The position numbers and the translations under genes are program-made. From JAVZCJ01 sp964532175 (GTDB lineage: Archaea; Thermoproteota; Nitrososphaeria_A; Caldarchaeales; JAVZCJ01), in the NCBI GenBank assembly GCA_964532175.1, contig CAZHGP010000046.1:1-9631 (forward strand): a stretch of DNA of 9,631 nucleotides. Direction: 5' to 3'. Of this stretch, positions 1-6,252 are shown in pieces (position 1 is the stretch's first letter; the number at the start of each line of letters is the position of its first letter). The notes below the pieces were generated by a model. It was not told the origin of the DNA. It searched no databases and was given only the letters and a program-made list of their open reading frames with translations.

Positions 1-556
1 AAGGAGTATATTTCTCAATCTCATCTATAGTTGTTGTGAAAAAATCTCCTCCAGCATGTAGAAGTGGTTTAAACTTCTTAAAATCATAGTGTTCACTAAA
101 AACTTCTTTTGAAGCGTATGATGTTAAAACTCTTCCTATGAATAAATCATGATCTCCGACTTCAATTATTCTATCTAATTTACATTCTATATGGGCTATG
201 CATTCTTTTATTATTGGCGGAGAAACCATTTTTGCTTTTTCTGGAGTCAATTTTGTTTCCTTAAATTTATCAACTTCTCTACCACTTTTTCTTCCACAAA
301 ATATTACTTTCTTAGCTAAATCATATGATGGAATATTTACAACAAATTCTCTACTTTCTGCAATTAATTTATAACTATATCTACTTTTATGAATACCCAT
401 TGCTAAGTATGGTGGGTTTCTACTTAATGGGATAATCCAAGCTATTACAATAATATTAGGTTTATTGTTTTTATCTATAGTTGTTACTAATGTAGAATTA
501 TATGGGTGTAAAAGATAAGGAAAAAAACTATTTGGGATCTCAATTTTATCTAACAT
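1..556 (-). CDS. Flavin reductase-like FMN-binding protein (3' end cut by window edge)
   Basis: This protein resembles the flavin reductase/flavoredoxin family, which binds FMN in a split-barrel fold and passes electrons from NAD(P)H or a redox partner. About 185 residues are visible. The start reads MLDKIEIPNSFFPYLLHPYN, and the family's phosphate/flavin-binding region is clear at residues 45-63 (SRNPPYLAMGIHKSRYSY). The usual FVVNIPS stretch follows near residue 71, and the family's C-terminal LLHAGGDFFTTT pattern lies near residue 168. Only a few C-terminal residues probably lie beyond the window. The ATG is the first start after an in-frame TAA, and a GTGA ribosome-binding motif lies 7 nt upstream (564-567). 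Substrate and partner cannot be told from sequence. It lies 61 nt beyond the transporter gene on the same strand but has its own TATA-like box, so co-transcription is uncertain. Confidence 0.85.
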   Translation of the reverse strand, partial: MLDKIEIPNSFFPYLLHPYNSTLVTTIDKNNKPNIIVIAWIIPLSRNPPYLAMGIHKSRYSYKLIAESREFVVNIPSYDLAKKVIFCGRKSGREVDKFKETKLTPEKAKMVSPPIIKECIAHIECKLDRIIEVGDHDLFIGRVLTSYASKEVFSEHYDFKKFKPLLHAGGDFFTTTIDEIEKYTP

Positions 557-600
557 ATTTTATTCACATTCTTTTAAATAAAAATTCTCTAATTTAAATC

Positions 601-608
601 TTTTATAT
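601..608 (-). promoter_or_regulatory. Putative TATA box for the flavin reductase-like gene
   Basis: On the minus strand this reads TATAAAA within GAATATAAAAG. Its centre is about 49 nt upstream of the ATG, so initiation about 25 nt downstream would leave a leader of roughly 24 nt that includes the GTGA motif at 564-567. The box falls just beyond the preceding transporter stop codon. It is inferred from position and composition only, and many A/T matches occur by chance in this genome. Confidence 0.4.
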
Positions 609-617
609 TCATTTGCA

Positions 618-1190
618 TTAAAATATTTTTATTGTATTATGAATAAAGAAAAAACCGAATAGTATAAATAAAATAGAGGTTAATATTTTCAAGTATTTTT
701 TAGGTAATAATTTTAAAATTTTCATTCCAAAAATTATACCGATTCCAGTTATGATTGAAAATGCAAGCATAATACCTATAAATACAATAATGGGAGAACA
801 AAGTTCTGCTGCTAGAATAATTGAAGTAATTTGTGTTTTATCACCCAATTCCATAAGAGAGATTATAAAAAATGTATTAAAAAAGGATATTTTTTGATTT
901 TTAAAATTAATTTTTTCATTTTTAGAAATAAATGATAAAAATCCTAGAAATATAAAAACTAAACCTGAAATTAAATTAATCCATTTGCAATCAATAAAAT
1001 TAATTATTTTTCCTCCTATAATGGCGCTTAAACCATCTATTAATAAAAAAGCTAACATAGCTCCGCTGAAAACAGGTATTGCAGAAGACCTCGAAGAAAG
1101 CATAATCGTAGCTATTTGCGTTTTATCGCCTAATTCTGCTAAAAATATAAATGTAAAAGCAGTTAATAATGAAGCAATATCTATATTCAT
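618..1190 (-). CDS. Gdt1/TMEM165 (UPF0016) family divalent cation transporter
   Basis: This is a 190-residue integral membrane protein of the UPF0016/Gdt1 family. Characterised members move Mn2+ and Ca2+ (yeast Gdt1, human TMEM165, bacterial Mn exporters). The family hallmark, an E-x-G-D-K/R-T/S motif once in each of two repeated halves, is seen as ELGDKT at residues 19-24 and again at 114-119. Each half holds about three hydrophobic helices. A Lys/Asn-rich hydrophilic loop at about 89-101 separates the halves, so the protein is complete and of usual length for the prokaryotic two-repeat form. The ATG follows an in-frame TGA. An AGGAG lies upstream (1203-1207) but its 12-nt spacing is long. 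It is divergent from the copper ATPase gene. A role in Mn2+ or Ca2+ homeostasis is inferred from the family; the direction of transport is unknown. Confidence 0.92.
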   Translation of the reverse strand: MNIDIASLLTAFTFIFLAELGDKTQIATIMLSSRSSAIPVFSGAMLAFLLIDGLSAIIGGKIINFIDCKWINLISGLVFIFLGFLSFISKNEKINFKNQKISFFNTFFIISLMELGDKTQITSIILAAELCSPIIVFIGIMLAFSIITGIGIIFGMKILKLLPKKYLKILTSILFILFGFFFIHNTIKIF

Positions 1191-1329
1191 TTTATTTCAA
1201 TACTCCTATTTTTTATTTAAAGATATTCTTGACCAAATATAAAAAATTTAAAATTGTTTGAAAAAAGTAATTAATAAATTTATATTAAAGCCTTAAAAAA
1301 TTTTTAAAGAAAAAAGAATTTTATAAAAC

Positions 1330-1338
1330 TTTATATAA
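1330..1338 (+). promoter_or_regulatory. Putative TATA box of the copper ATPase gene
   Basis: The sequence TTTATATAA lies about 64 nt before the chosen ATG, which would place initiation near 1359 and give a leader of about 38 nt that includes the GTGAT ribosome-binding motif. A second A/T match, TTTTATAAAA at 1319-1328, is an alternative box. The rest of the 207-nt divergent spacer (1191-1397) is almost pure A/T, with no other structure I can support. Confidence 0.45.
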
Positions 1339-1348
1339 CAGTGTTATA
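1334..1348. promoter_or_regulatory. Perfect 15-bp palindrome, candidate operator for the copper ATPase promoter
   Basis: The arms TATAACA and TGTTATA are exact inverted repeats around a central G. The element overlaps the 3' edge of the TATA box and lies upstream of the predicted start of transcription, where a bound repressor would block TBP/TFB or the polymerase. The core ACA-G-TGT is reminiscent of, but not identical to, the bacterial cop box (TACANNTGTA). No regulator gene is visible in the window, so the operator role is inferred from symmetry and position. Confidence 0.45.
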
Positions 1349-1388
1349 ATGAAATTCGTGAAATTAAATATATTAAAAATGCAATATA

Positions 1389-1393
1389 GTGAT
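1389..1393 (+). promoter_or_regulatory. Ribosome-binding site that decides the copper ATPase start
   Basis: GTGAT matches the archaeal anti-Shine-Dalgarno region and lies 4 nt before ATG 1398. The GTG here could be read as an upstream start codon in the same frame, but it makes better sense as part of the ribosome-binding site. The same layout (GTGA, four A residues, ATG) recurs before the Clp1-like gene at 8230. Confidence 0.6.
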
Positions 1394-1397
1394 AAAA

Positions 1398-3551
1398 ATG
1401 GCACATAATCATCAACATCATGCTCACCATATAGAAGAATTCAAGAAAAGATTTTTAGTTTCTATAATACTTACATTCCCTATTCTTATTTTATCTGAAA
1501 TGATTCAAAATTGGTTCAACTTTAGTTTGATTATACCTTTTCAAAAATACATTTTATTTTTTCTATCCTTGATTATATATATCTATGGTGGATCACCTTT
1601 TATAAATGGTTTATTTCAAGAATTAAAAAAACGTCAACCAGGAATGATGACCCTTATAGGTACAGCTATTTCATTTGCTTTCTTTTATTCTGCTGGAACA
1701 GTTTTCTTTATAATTGGAAAAGATTTCTTTTGGGAACTTGCAACCCTTATCGATGTAATGCTTCTTGGACATTGGATAGAAGCAAAAAGTGTTATAGGCG
1801 CTTCAAGGACTTTAGAAGAGCTTGTTAAAATAATGCCTACATTTGCTCATCTGTTAAAAAACAATGAAATTATTGATATTCCAATTTCAAATTTAAAGAA
1901 AGGAGATATCGTTCTTGTTCGTCCAGGTGAGAAAATACCGTCTGATGGTATAGTAATAGAAGGAGAATCTTTTGTTAATGAAGCTCTTTTAACTGGAGAA
2001 TCAAAACCAATTCATAAAAAGATGGGAGATAATGTTGTAGGTGGTGCTATAAATAAAGAAGGTATGCTAAAAATAAAAATAGAGAAAATAGGAGATGAAA
2101 CATATATATCGCAAGTGATAAAACTAGTTAAACAAGCTCAAGAAAGCAAATCAAGAACTCAAGATTTAGCAAATAAAGCAGCAGCTCTTCTTTTTTATAT
2201 CGCTCTTGTAACAGGAATTATAACTTATTTAGTATGGTTTTTTATAGGAAATATTGATTTTGCTCTTGAAAGATCTGTTACAGTTATGGTTATAGCTTGC
2301 CCACATGCTTTAGGTTTAGCAATACCTCTTGTTGTTGCTTTATCAACTTCTATAACTGCAAAAAGCGGTATTCTTATTAGAGATAGAAAAGCTTTTGAAA
2401 TGATTAGAAATATAAATGCTATTGTTTTTGATAAAACTGGCACATTAACATTAGGTAATTTTGGTGTTAGCGATATAGTTTCTTTTATCCCAGAAGATGA
2501 ATTTTTAAAACTTTCTGCAAGTATTGAAATTAATTCAGAACATATAATAGCAAAATCCATTGTAGAATATGCAAAAGAGAAAGGTATAGAAATATCTCAA
2601 GTTGAAGAATTTAAAGCAATACCAGGTAAAGGTGTTTATGGAAAAATTTTTGGTAAAGAAGTTTATATAGGGGGGCCAAATCTTTTAAAAGATTTTAAAA
2701 TAGAAATAGAAGATAAAAGAATAAAAAATCTTCAGGAACAAGGTAAAACTATTGTTTTCACTATTATTGATGGAAAACTTGCTGGTGCTTTTGCTCTTTC
2801 TGATAAAATAAGAAAAGAATCTTATGAAGCAATTAAGAAAATAAAGGAAAATGGGATAAAGGTTTACATGCTTACAGGCGATGCTGAAGAAGTTGCTAAA
2901 TGGGTTGCAAAAGAACTTGATATTGATTATTATTTTGCTCAAGTTTTGCCTAATGAAAAAGCAGAGAAAATTAAATCTTTAAAAGAAAAAGGTTATAGAG
3001 TTGCTATGGTCGGAGATGGTATTAATGATGCTCCAGCTCTTATTACAGCAGATGTTGGTATTGCCATAGGTGCTGGAACAGACGTAGCAATTGAAAGTGC
3101 AGATATAATTCTTGTAAAGAATGATCCAAGAGATGTTGTAAAAATCATAGATCTTTCACAAAAAACATATTCAAAAATGGTTCAAAATTTATGGTGGGCA
3201 GCAGGATATAATATCATTACAATACCATTAGCAACAGGTATTTTATACAATTTCGGCATAGTTATAAGTCCTGCAATTGGAGCTTTAATAATGTCTTTAA
3301 GTACTATTATAGTTGCTTTAAATAGTCAAACTTTAAGAAAATATGAACCGAAAATACCAGAATTTATTGAAAAAGAACATATATTTATAGACCCTGTTTG
3401 TGGAATGAAAGTAAGACCTAATACTGCTTATAGTAAAATTGAATATGAGGGGCACATCATTTATTTTTGTTCAAAAAATTGTGAAGAAAAATTTAAGAGT
3501 AATCCTAAAAAATATTTATTAAAGATAAGAAAGCATGAGATTCATCATTAA
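1398..3551 (+). CDS. copB: CopB-type (P1B-3) copper-exporting ATPase with C-terminal TRASH/YHS domain
   Basis: This is a heavy-metal P-type ATPase of 717 residues that should export copper across the cytoplasmic membrane. Positions count from ATG 1398. The N-terminus is His-rich (HNHQHHAHH, 3-11) and has no CxxC heavy-metal domain. Eight membrane segments are visible, at about 18-37, 45-63, 85-105, 113-130, 262-283, 295-317, 597-617 and 620-642. Key motifs are TGES (199-202), the intramembrane CPH at 301-303, the phosphorylated DKTGT (345-349) and GDGINDAP (539-546). The CPH in place of CPC, with the YN and MSLST segments of the last helices, indicates the CopB class (Cu2+ or Ag+ in characterised members). 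The nucleotide-domain HP motif reads H382-I383, an unusual loss of proline. Residues 665-707 form a TRASH/YHS domain (DPVCGM; Cys 668, 691 and 695), and the tail is HEIHH. A GTG at 1389 could add three residues but is probably the ribosome-binding site. The gene is monocistronic by layout. Confidence 0.93.
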   Translation: MAHNHQHHAHHIEEFKKRFLVSIILTFPILILSEMIQNWFNFSLIIPFQKYILFFLSLIIYIYGGSPFINGLFQELKKRQPGMMTLIGTAISFAFFYSAGTVFFIIGKDFFWELATLIDVMLLGHWIEAKSVIGASRTLEELVKIMPTFAHLLKNNEIIDIPISNLKKGDIVLVRPGEKIPSDGIVIEGESFVNEALLTGESKPIHKKMGDNVVGGAINKEGMLKIKIEKIGDETYISQVIKLVKQAQESKSRTQDLANKAAALLFYIALVTGIITYLVWFFIGNIDFALERSVTVMVIACPHALGLAIPLVVALSTSITAKSGILIRDRKAFEMIRNINAIVFDKTGTLTLGNFGVSDIVSFIPEDEFLKLSASIEINSEHIIAKSIVEYAKEKGIEISQVEEFKAIPGKGVYGKIFGKEVYIGGPNLLKDFKIEIEDKRIKNLQEQGKTIVFTIIDGKLAGAFALSDKIRKESYEAIKKIKENGIKVYMLTGDAEEVAKWVAKELDIDYYFAQVLPNEKAEKIKSLKEKGYRVAMVGDGINDAPALITADVGIAIGAGTDVAIESADIILVKNDPRDVVKIIDLSQKTYSKMVQNLWWAAGYNIITIPLATGILYNFGIVISPAIGALIMSLSTIIVALNSQTLRKYEPKIPEFIEKEHIFIDPVCGMKVRPNTAYSKIEYEGHIIYFCSKNCEEKFKSNPKKYLLKIRKHEIHH

Positions 3552-3621
3552 ACTAATTTCGATTTTTCTCATTATTGATATATTTATTTTAAAAAAATGA
3601 TTTTAAGAAAAGTTTAAAAAT

Positions 3622-3659
3622 TTCCCCTCATAAATATATAAGTGTGAGAATATGGGGAA
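3622..3659 (+). promoter_or_regulatory. Ferritin upstream region with nested inverted repeats spanning the start codon
   Basis: TTCCCC at 3622-3627 is an exact inverted repeat of GGGGAA at 3654-3659, which overlaps the start codon. Nested inside are CTCA (3627-3630) and TGAG (3645-3648), flanking the A/T box AAATATATAA (3632-3641). A GTGAG ribosome-binding motif (3644-3648) lies 3 nt before the ATG. The A/T box is too close to the ATG for a normal archaeal promoter, so the promoter may instead be GTTTAAAAAT near 3612-3621. Whether the repeats act as an operator or as an RNA structure hiding the start is inference. The remaining 3552-3621 stretch is A/T-rich with short T runs and nothing else supportable. 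Confidence 0.3.
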
Positions 3660-4083
3660 TAAAAAAGTTTCAGAAGAATTATTAAAATTATTAAATGAAG
3701 CGATAGCAAGAGAATTACAAGTTTCGATACAATACATGTGGCAACATGTCCAATGGAGAGGCGTGAAGGGTTTTGCAGTACAAGAAGAATTAAAGAAGAT
3801 AGCAATAACTGAAATGAAGCATGCAGAAGCAATTGCTGAAAGGCTTTTTTATCTTGGTGGAATTCCAACAACTACACCAACTCCAATATTTGTTGGTGAA
3901 AATCTTAAAGAAATGATAGAAAGAGATAAAAAAGATGAGGAAGAAGCTATTCAATTATATAAAAAAATAATTGATGTAGCTAAAAAAGAAGATGATGAAG
4001 TTACACATAGATTATTTAGAAGCATATTATCAGATGAAGAAGAACATCATGATATATTTACAAGTCTTTTAGAAGAAATATAA
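3652..4083 (+). CDS. Bacterioferritin-like (ferritin superfamily) iron-storage or oxidation protein
   Basis: This is a 143-residue four-helix ferritin-superfamily protein, closest in motif pattern to bacterioferritin. It would oxidise Fe2+ at a diiron centre and store or detoxify iron in the cytoplasm. The expected ligands are visible: E21 with Y28 in helix A, E54-x-x-H57 in helix B (TEMKHAEAI), E96 in helix C and E129-x-x-H132 in helix D. M55, inside EMKH, matches the position of the haem-ligating Met52 of E. coli bacterioferritin, so interface haem binding is possible but unproven. It is somewhat shorter than E. coli Bfr (158 residues). The alternative is a Dps-like protein, but the helix-D ligands of the bacterioferritin type argue against it. 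It follows the copper ATPase by 100 nt with its own upstream A/T region. An oligo-T terminator follows directly. Confidence 0.9.
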   Translation: MGNKKVSEELLKLLNEAIARELQVSIQYMWQHVQWRGVKGFAVQEELKKIAITEMKHAEAIAERLFYLGGIPTTTPTPIFVGENLKEMIERDKKDEEEAIQLYKKIIDVAKKEDDEVTHRLFRSILSDEEEHHDIFTSLLEEI

Positions 4084-4092
4084 ACAATCTTC

Positions 4093-4100
4093 TTTTTTTT
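4093..4100 (+). terminator. Oligo-T terminator of the ferritin gene
   Basis: A run of eight T residues begins 10 nt after the ferritin stop codon, within TCTTTTTTTT. Archaeal transcription ends at such oligo-U stretches without needing a hairpin. Confidence 0.6.
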
Positions 4101-4113
4101 ATAAAATTAATTT

Positions 4114-4119
4114 AAAAAA
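4114..4119 (-). terminator. Oligo-T terminator of the zinc-ribbon gene
   Basis: Six A residues on the plus strand give a T6 run on the minus strand, 8 nt past the zinc-ribbon stop codon. With the ferritin terminator at 4093-4100 it separates two convergent genes. Confidence 0.4.
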
Positions 4120-4126
4120 TACTGGC

Positions 4127-4300
4127 TTACTTTTTTTTCTTTAATTGATCTATTATATTTACTTTTTCCGGTTTTGAATTTATTTTTTCTCCACATTTTG
4201 GGCATTTTCCACCATTTCTAAATATTATTTCTTTTGGCCCTACTAGTTCATATCCTTGATAAAGTATATATCCGCAATTCTTACATGTTATTACTAGCAT
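4127..4300 (-). CDS. Small zinc-ribbon protein (57 residues)
   Basis: This short gene encodes 57 residues with two Cys pairs, C6-K-N-C9 and C33-P-K-C36, the spacing of a single zinc ribbon (CxxC-x23-CxxC). The tail is basic and ends in KKKK. The C-P-x-C-G knuckle, preserved Gly residues and a clean ATG-to-TAA frame support a real gene. It lies 37 nt downstream of the Pit-type permease on the same strand and is probably co-transcribed with it. It contains no other domain, so it could be a nucleic-acid-binding or adaptor protein. I do not recognise a characterised homologue, and the function is unknown. No clear ribosome-binding motif precedes the ATG. Confidence 0.85.
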   Translation of the reverse strand: MLVITCKNCGYILYQGYELVGPKEIIFRNGGKCPKCGEKINSKPEKVNIIDQLKKKK

Positions 4301-4337
4301 TTTCAATATTTTATTTATTTTTGCATTTTAATAAACT

Positions 4338-5357
4338 TTATTTTAACAATTGTATTATTAAAAAATATGTGCTAGCAGAGATCAATGCTGTCATTGGAAG
4401 AGTTAATATCCAAAACGATGATAATTGTAAAATCGTTATTTTATTTAATGATTTTCTTCCTCCCCTTGCTAATCCTGCTCCAATAATTGCTCCAACAGAT
4501 GCAAGAGAAGTTGATATGGGTATTCCATATCCAATTAACATATATGGAATTATTGAAAATAAATAAACTACTAATGCATTAGATAGCTCTGCTGCAAATC
4601 CAGCTGCTAAGTTTAATCTAGTTATTTTATAAGCAACCGTTTCTATAACTCTAGGTCCAAGAATTAATCCTCCAGTTAATACTCCTATGCTTCCAAATAT
4701 TGATAATAAAAACATTGCTTGTAAATCTGGTACTTTACCTATTTTTTCAGCAATTGTTACGTATGCTCCTGTAGCATTTCCTATATCATTTACTCCAAAA
4801 GAATATGCTGAAAAACATAATGAAATTATAAGTAACCATTTAAAGATTCTTTCATCTATTTCAATATATCGCATAATTATTAATAATGCTCTATATAAAA
4901 GGAAAGCAATAATAATTGCTGTAATAGGGGAAGTTAACCAACTTATAATAATATTTTGAATAATTGATAAATTTAAACCTCCTACTCCATATTTTATTAA
5001 TCCATAACCTACAACAGAACCTATAATTGAATGTGTTACTGATATTTCATATCCTCCATATGAACATAATAGTATCCATATATTAGCTGCTAAAACTATT
5101 GCAAATGCTCCTATAATATCTATTTCGCCTAAAACAACTCCTTTACCTATAGTTTTCATTACTTTAAATCCTTCTAAAATAGCTCCCAATGAAGTAAATA
5201 TTGAAAATAATATTATTGCTTGTTTTATTGTTAAAGCACCTGCGTTAACAGCCGTATCAGTTGGAGTAGCTGCATCATTAGCTCCTAAATTGAATGCAAG
5301 GAAAAAAGAAGCCGCAAATCCTGCTCCAAGAAGAAGCGTTTCAATATTAATAGTCAT
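4338..5357 (-). CDS. pit: Pit/PHO4 family inorganic phosphate permease
   Basis: This is a 339-residue permease of the PHO4/Pit family, which imports phosphate (in many members as a metal-phosphate complex) using an ion gradient. The two inverted halves each show the family signature: GANDAATPTDTA at 25-36 and GVNDIGNATG at 188-197. Each half also has the paired THS/STS segment: EISVTHSIIGSVVG at 104-117 and GIPISTSLASVGAI at 278-291. About ten hydrophobic helices are visible. The first signature departs from the common GANDVANAMG form. The ATG is preceded at 5 nt by GGTGAC (5363-5368), a good archaeal ribosome-binding site. The gene is divergent from a DUF47/PhoU-like gene, the usual partner of Pit proteins, and a zinc-ribbon gene follows it. 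Sulfate transport (CysP) is a less likely alternative given the DUF47 partner. Confidence 0.93.
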   Translation of the reverse strand: MTINIETLLLGAGFAASFFLAFNLGANDAATPTDTAVNAGALTIKQAIILFSIFTSLGAILEGFKVMKTIGKGVVLGEIDIIGAFAIVLAANIWILLCSYGGYEISVTHSIIGSVVGYGLIKYGVGGLNLSIIQNIIISWLTSPITAIIIAFLLYRALLIIMRYIEIDERIFKWLLIISLCFSAYSFGVNDIGNATGAYVTIAEKIGKVPDLQAMFLLSIFGSIGVLTGGLILGPRVIETVAYKITRLNLAAGFAAELSNALVVYLFSIIPYMLIGYGIPISTSLASVGAIIGAGLARGGRKSLNKITILQLSSFWILTLPMTALISASTYFLIIQLLK

Positions 5358-5410
5358 TATAAGTCACCAAAATTCACTGAAAAATTATTTTAGGTATTTT
5401 AAAAGTATTC

Positions 5411-5420
5411 TTTTTATAAA
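5411..5420 (-). promoter_or_regulatory. Putative TATA box of the phosphate permease gene
   Basis: The minus strand reads TTTATAAAAA. Its centre lies about 58 nt before the permease ATG, so initiation near 5391 would give a leader of about 33 nt carrying the GGTGAC site at 5363-5368. A second A/T stretch nearer the gene (about 5394-5402) is an alternative. Confidence 0.4.
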
Positions 5421-5446
5421 AGATAATTCTTAAATAGAAAAATATA

Positions 5447-5455
5447 TTTATAAAA
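5447..5455 (+). promoter_or_regulatory. Putative TATA box of the DUF47/PhoU-like gene
   Basis: TTTATAAAA lies about 24 nt before the TTG at 5475, so transcription would begin at or very near the possible start codons and the message would be leaderless or nearly so. It faces away from the permease box about 35 bp off, in the same 117-bp divergent spacer (5358-5474). Confidence 0.45.
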
Positions 5456-5474
5456 TAGCATTATATGAAGCTAG

Positions 5475-6170
5475 TTGTTGGTGGATAAGTTGTTCAAATA
5501 TGGGCATGCTAGTGTATGGTTTGGAAGAAAAAAGGAGAAAGCTATATTAAGCTTTTGTAAAAAACATTTTGATAAAGTTTTTGAAACGATTATTCATTTT
5601 AAAGAATTTATTGAAGCTTTTAAAATAGATGATTTAGAAAAAATAAAAATTTCTTTTAAAAATATTTTTGATTTAGAAAGAGAAGCTGATAATATTAAAG
5701 AAAGTATAATAGAAGAATTATCTAAAGGTCCCTTGCACCCAATAGATAGAGAAGATATAATTAGAATGGTTATGACTGTAGACGATATTGCTGCAAATAT
5801 CAAATCAGGGGCTAGAAAACTTACATATGTAGATCCTAAATTAGTTCCATTAGATATAAAAAATGGAACGTTAGAAATTGTAGATAAAGTTCATGAAGAA
5901 GCTAAATTTCTAGGAGAAGCATTAAATAAGCTTATAGATAGCCCTAGTGAAGCAATAGAATTATGTGAAAAAGTTGAACGTATTGAAGAAGAAATAGATG
6001 ATAAAAGAGTTGAATTAATGAATAAAGTATTAGATTGGGCAAATGAAATAAAAATTATTAAACAATGGACAATGATTAAAGAAGCAATTGAAAATATTGA
6101 AGCAGCAGCTGATTATATAGAAAATAGTGCAGATGTTATTAGAAGTTTAGTAGTTCTCTCATCGATATGA
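5475..6170 (+). CDS. DUF47/PhoU-like phosphate transport accessory protein
   Basis: This is an all-helical protein of about 231 residues of the DUF47 (Pit accessory, PhoU-like) family. Such proteins sit on the cytoplasmic side of Pit permeases and are thought to control them. The N-terminal WFGRKKEK (15-22) is the typical family opening. Acidic metal-site motifs of PhoU-type bundles are visible at LEREAD (67-72), DREDIIRMVMTVDDIAANI (91-109), EEEIDD (171-176) and EAAADYIENSAD (209-220). The start is uncertain: TTG 5475, TTG 5478, GTG 5481 and TTG 5490 are all in frame and no ATG is available. I kept the longest form because the nearby TATA box predicts initiation about there. The divergent permease makes a joint role in phosphate uptake likely. 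Confidence 0.9.
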   Translation: MLVDKLFKYGHASVWFGRKKEKAILSFCKKHFDKVFETIIHFKEFIEAFKIDDLEKIKISFKNIFDLEREADNIKESIIEELSKGPLHPIDREDIIRMVMTVDDIAANIKSGARKLTYVDPKLVPLDIKNGTLEIVDKVHEEAKFLGEALNKLIDSPSEAIELCEKVERIEEEIDDKRVELMNKVLDWANEIKIIKQWTMIKEAIENIEAAADYIENSADVIRSLVVLSSI

Positions 6171-6252
6171 TTTTGTACTAAATAAAAATATTTTAATAAA
6201 TTTTTTAAATATATTTATTTTAGAAATTTTTATATTTAATTGGGCGTTTTGT

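Noticed and set aside
985..1242. Plus-strand open frame opposite the Gdt1-type transporter
   Set aside because: It is antisense to a gene with both ELGDKT motifs and its sequence is explained as a reverse-strand shadow.
1350..1365. Direct repeat GAAATT-CGT-GAAATT before the copper ATPase
   Set aside because: Six-base A/T-rich repeats this close together are expected by chance in this sequence, and it lies downstream of the predicted transcript start or at it.
1348..1407. Short reading frame from ATG 1348 running into the copper ATPase start
   Set aside because: It has only 19 codons, out of frame with the ATPase, with no recognisable product or ribosome-binding motif. It probably begins upstream of the transcript start.
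2225..2560. Minus-strand open frame inside the copper ATPase gene
   Set aside because: It is the antisense shadow of a strongly conserved ATPase region (CPH and DKTGT motifs), has no family resemblance and has no promoter signal.
4234..4566. Plus-strand open frame across the zinc-ribbon start and permease 3' end
   Set aside because: It overlaps two genes with clear family motifs on the other strand, and its own translation shows no recognisable pattern.
5464..5487. Mini-ORF ATG to TAA (seven codons) overlapping the possible DUF47 starts
   Set aside because: It is in another frame, has no ribosome-binding site, and probably lies upstream of or at the transcription start predicted from the TATA box at 5447-5455. 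An attenuator-like role cannot be supported.
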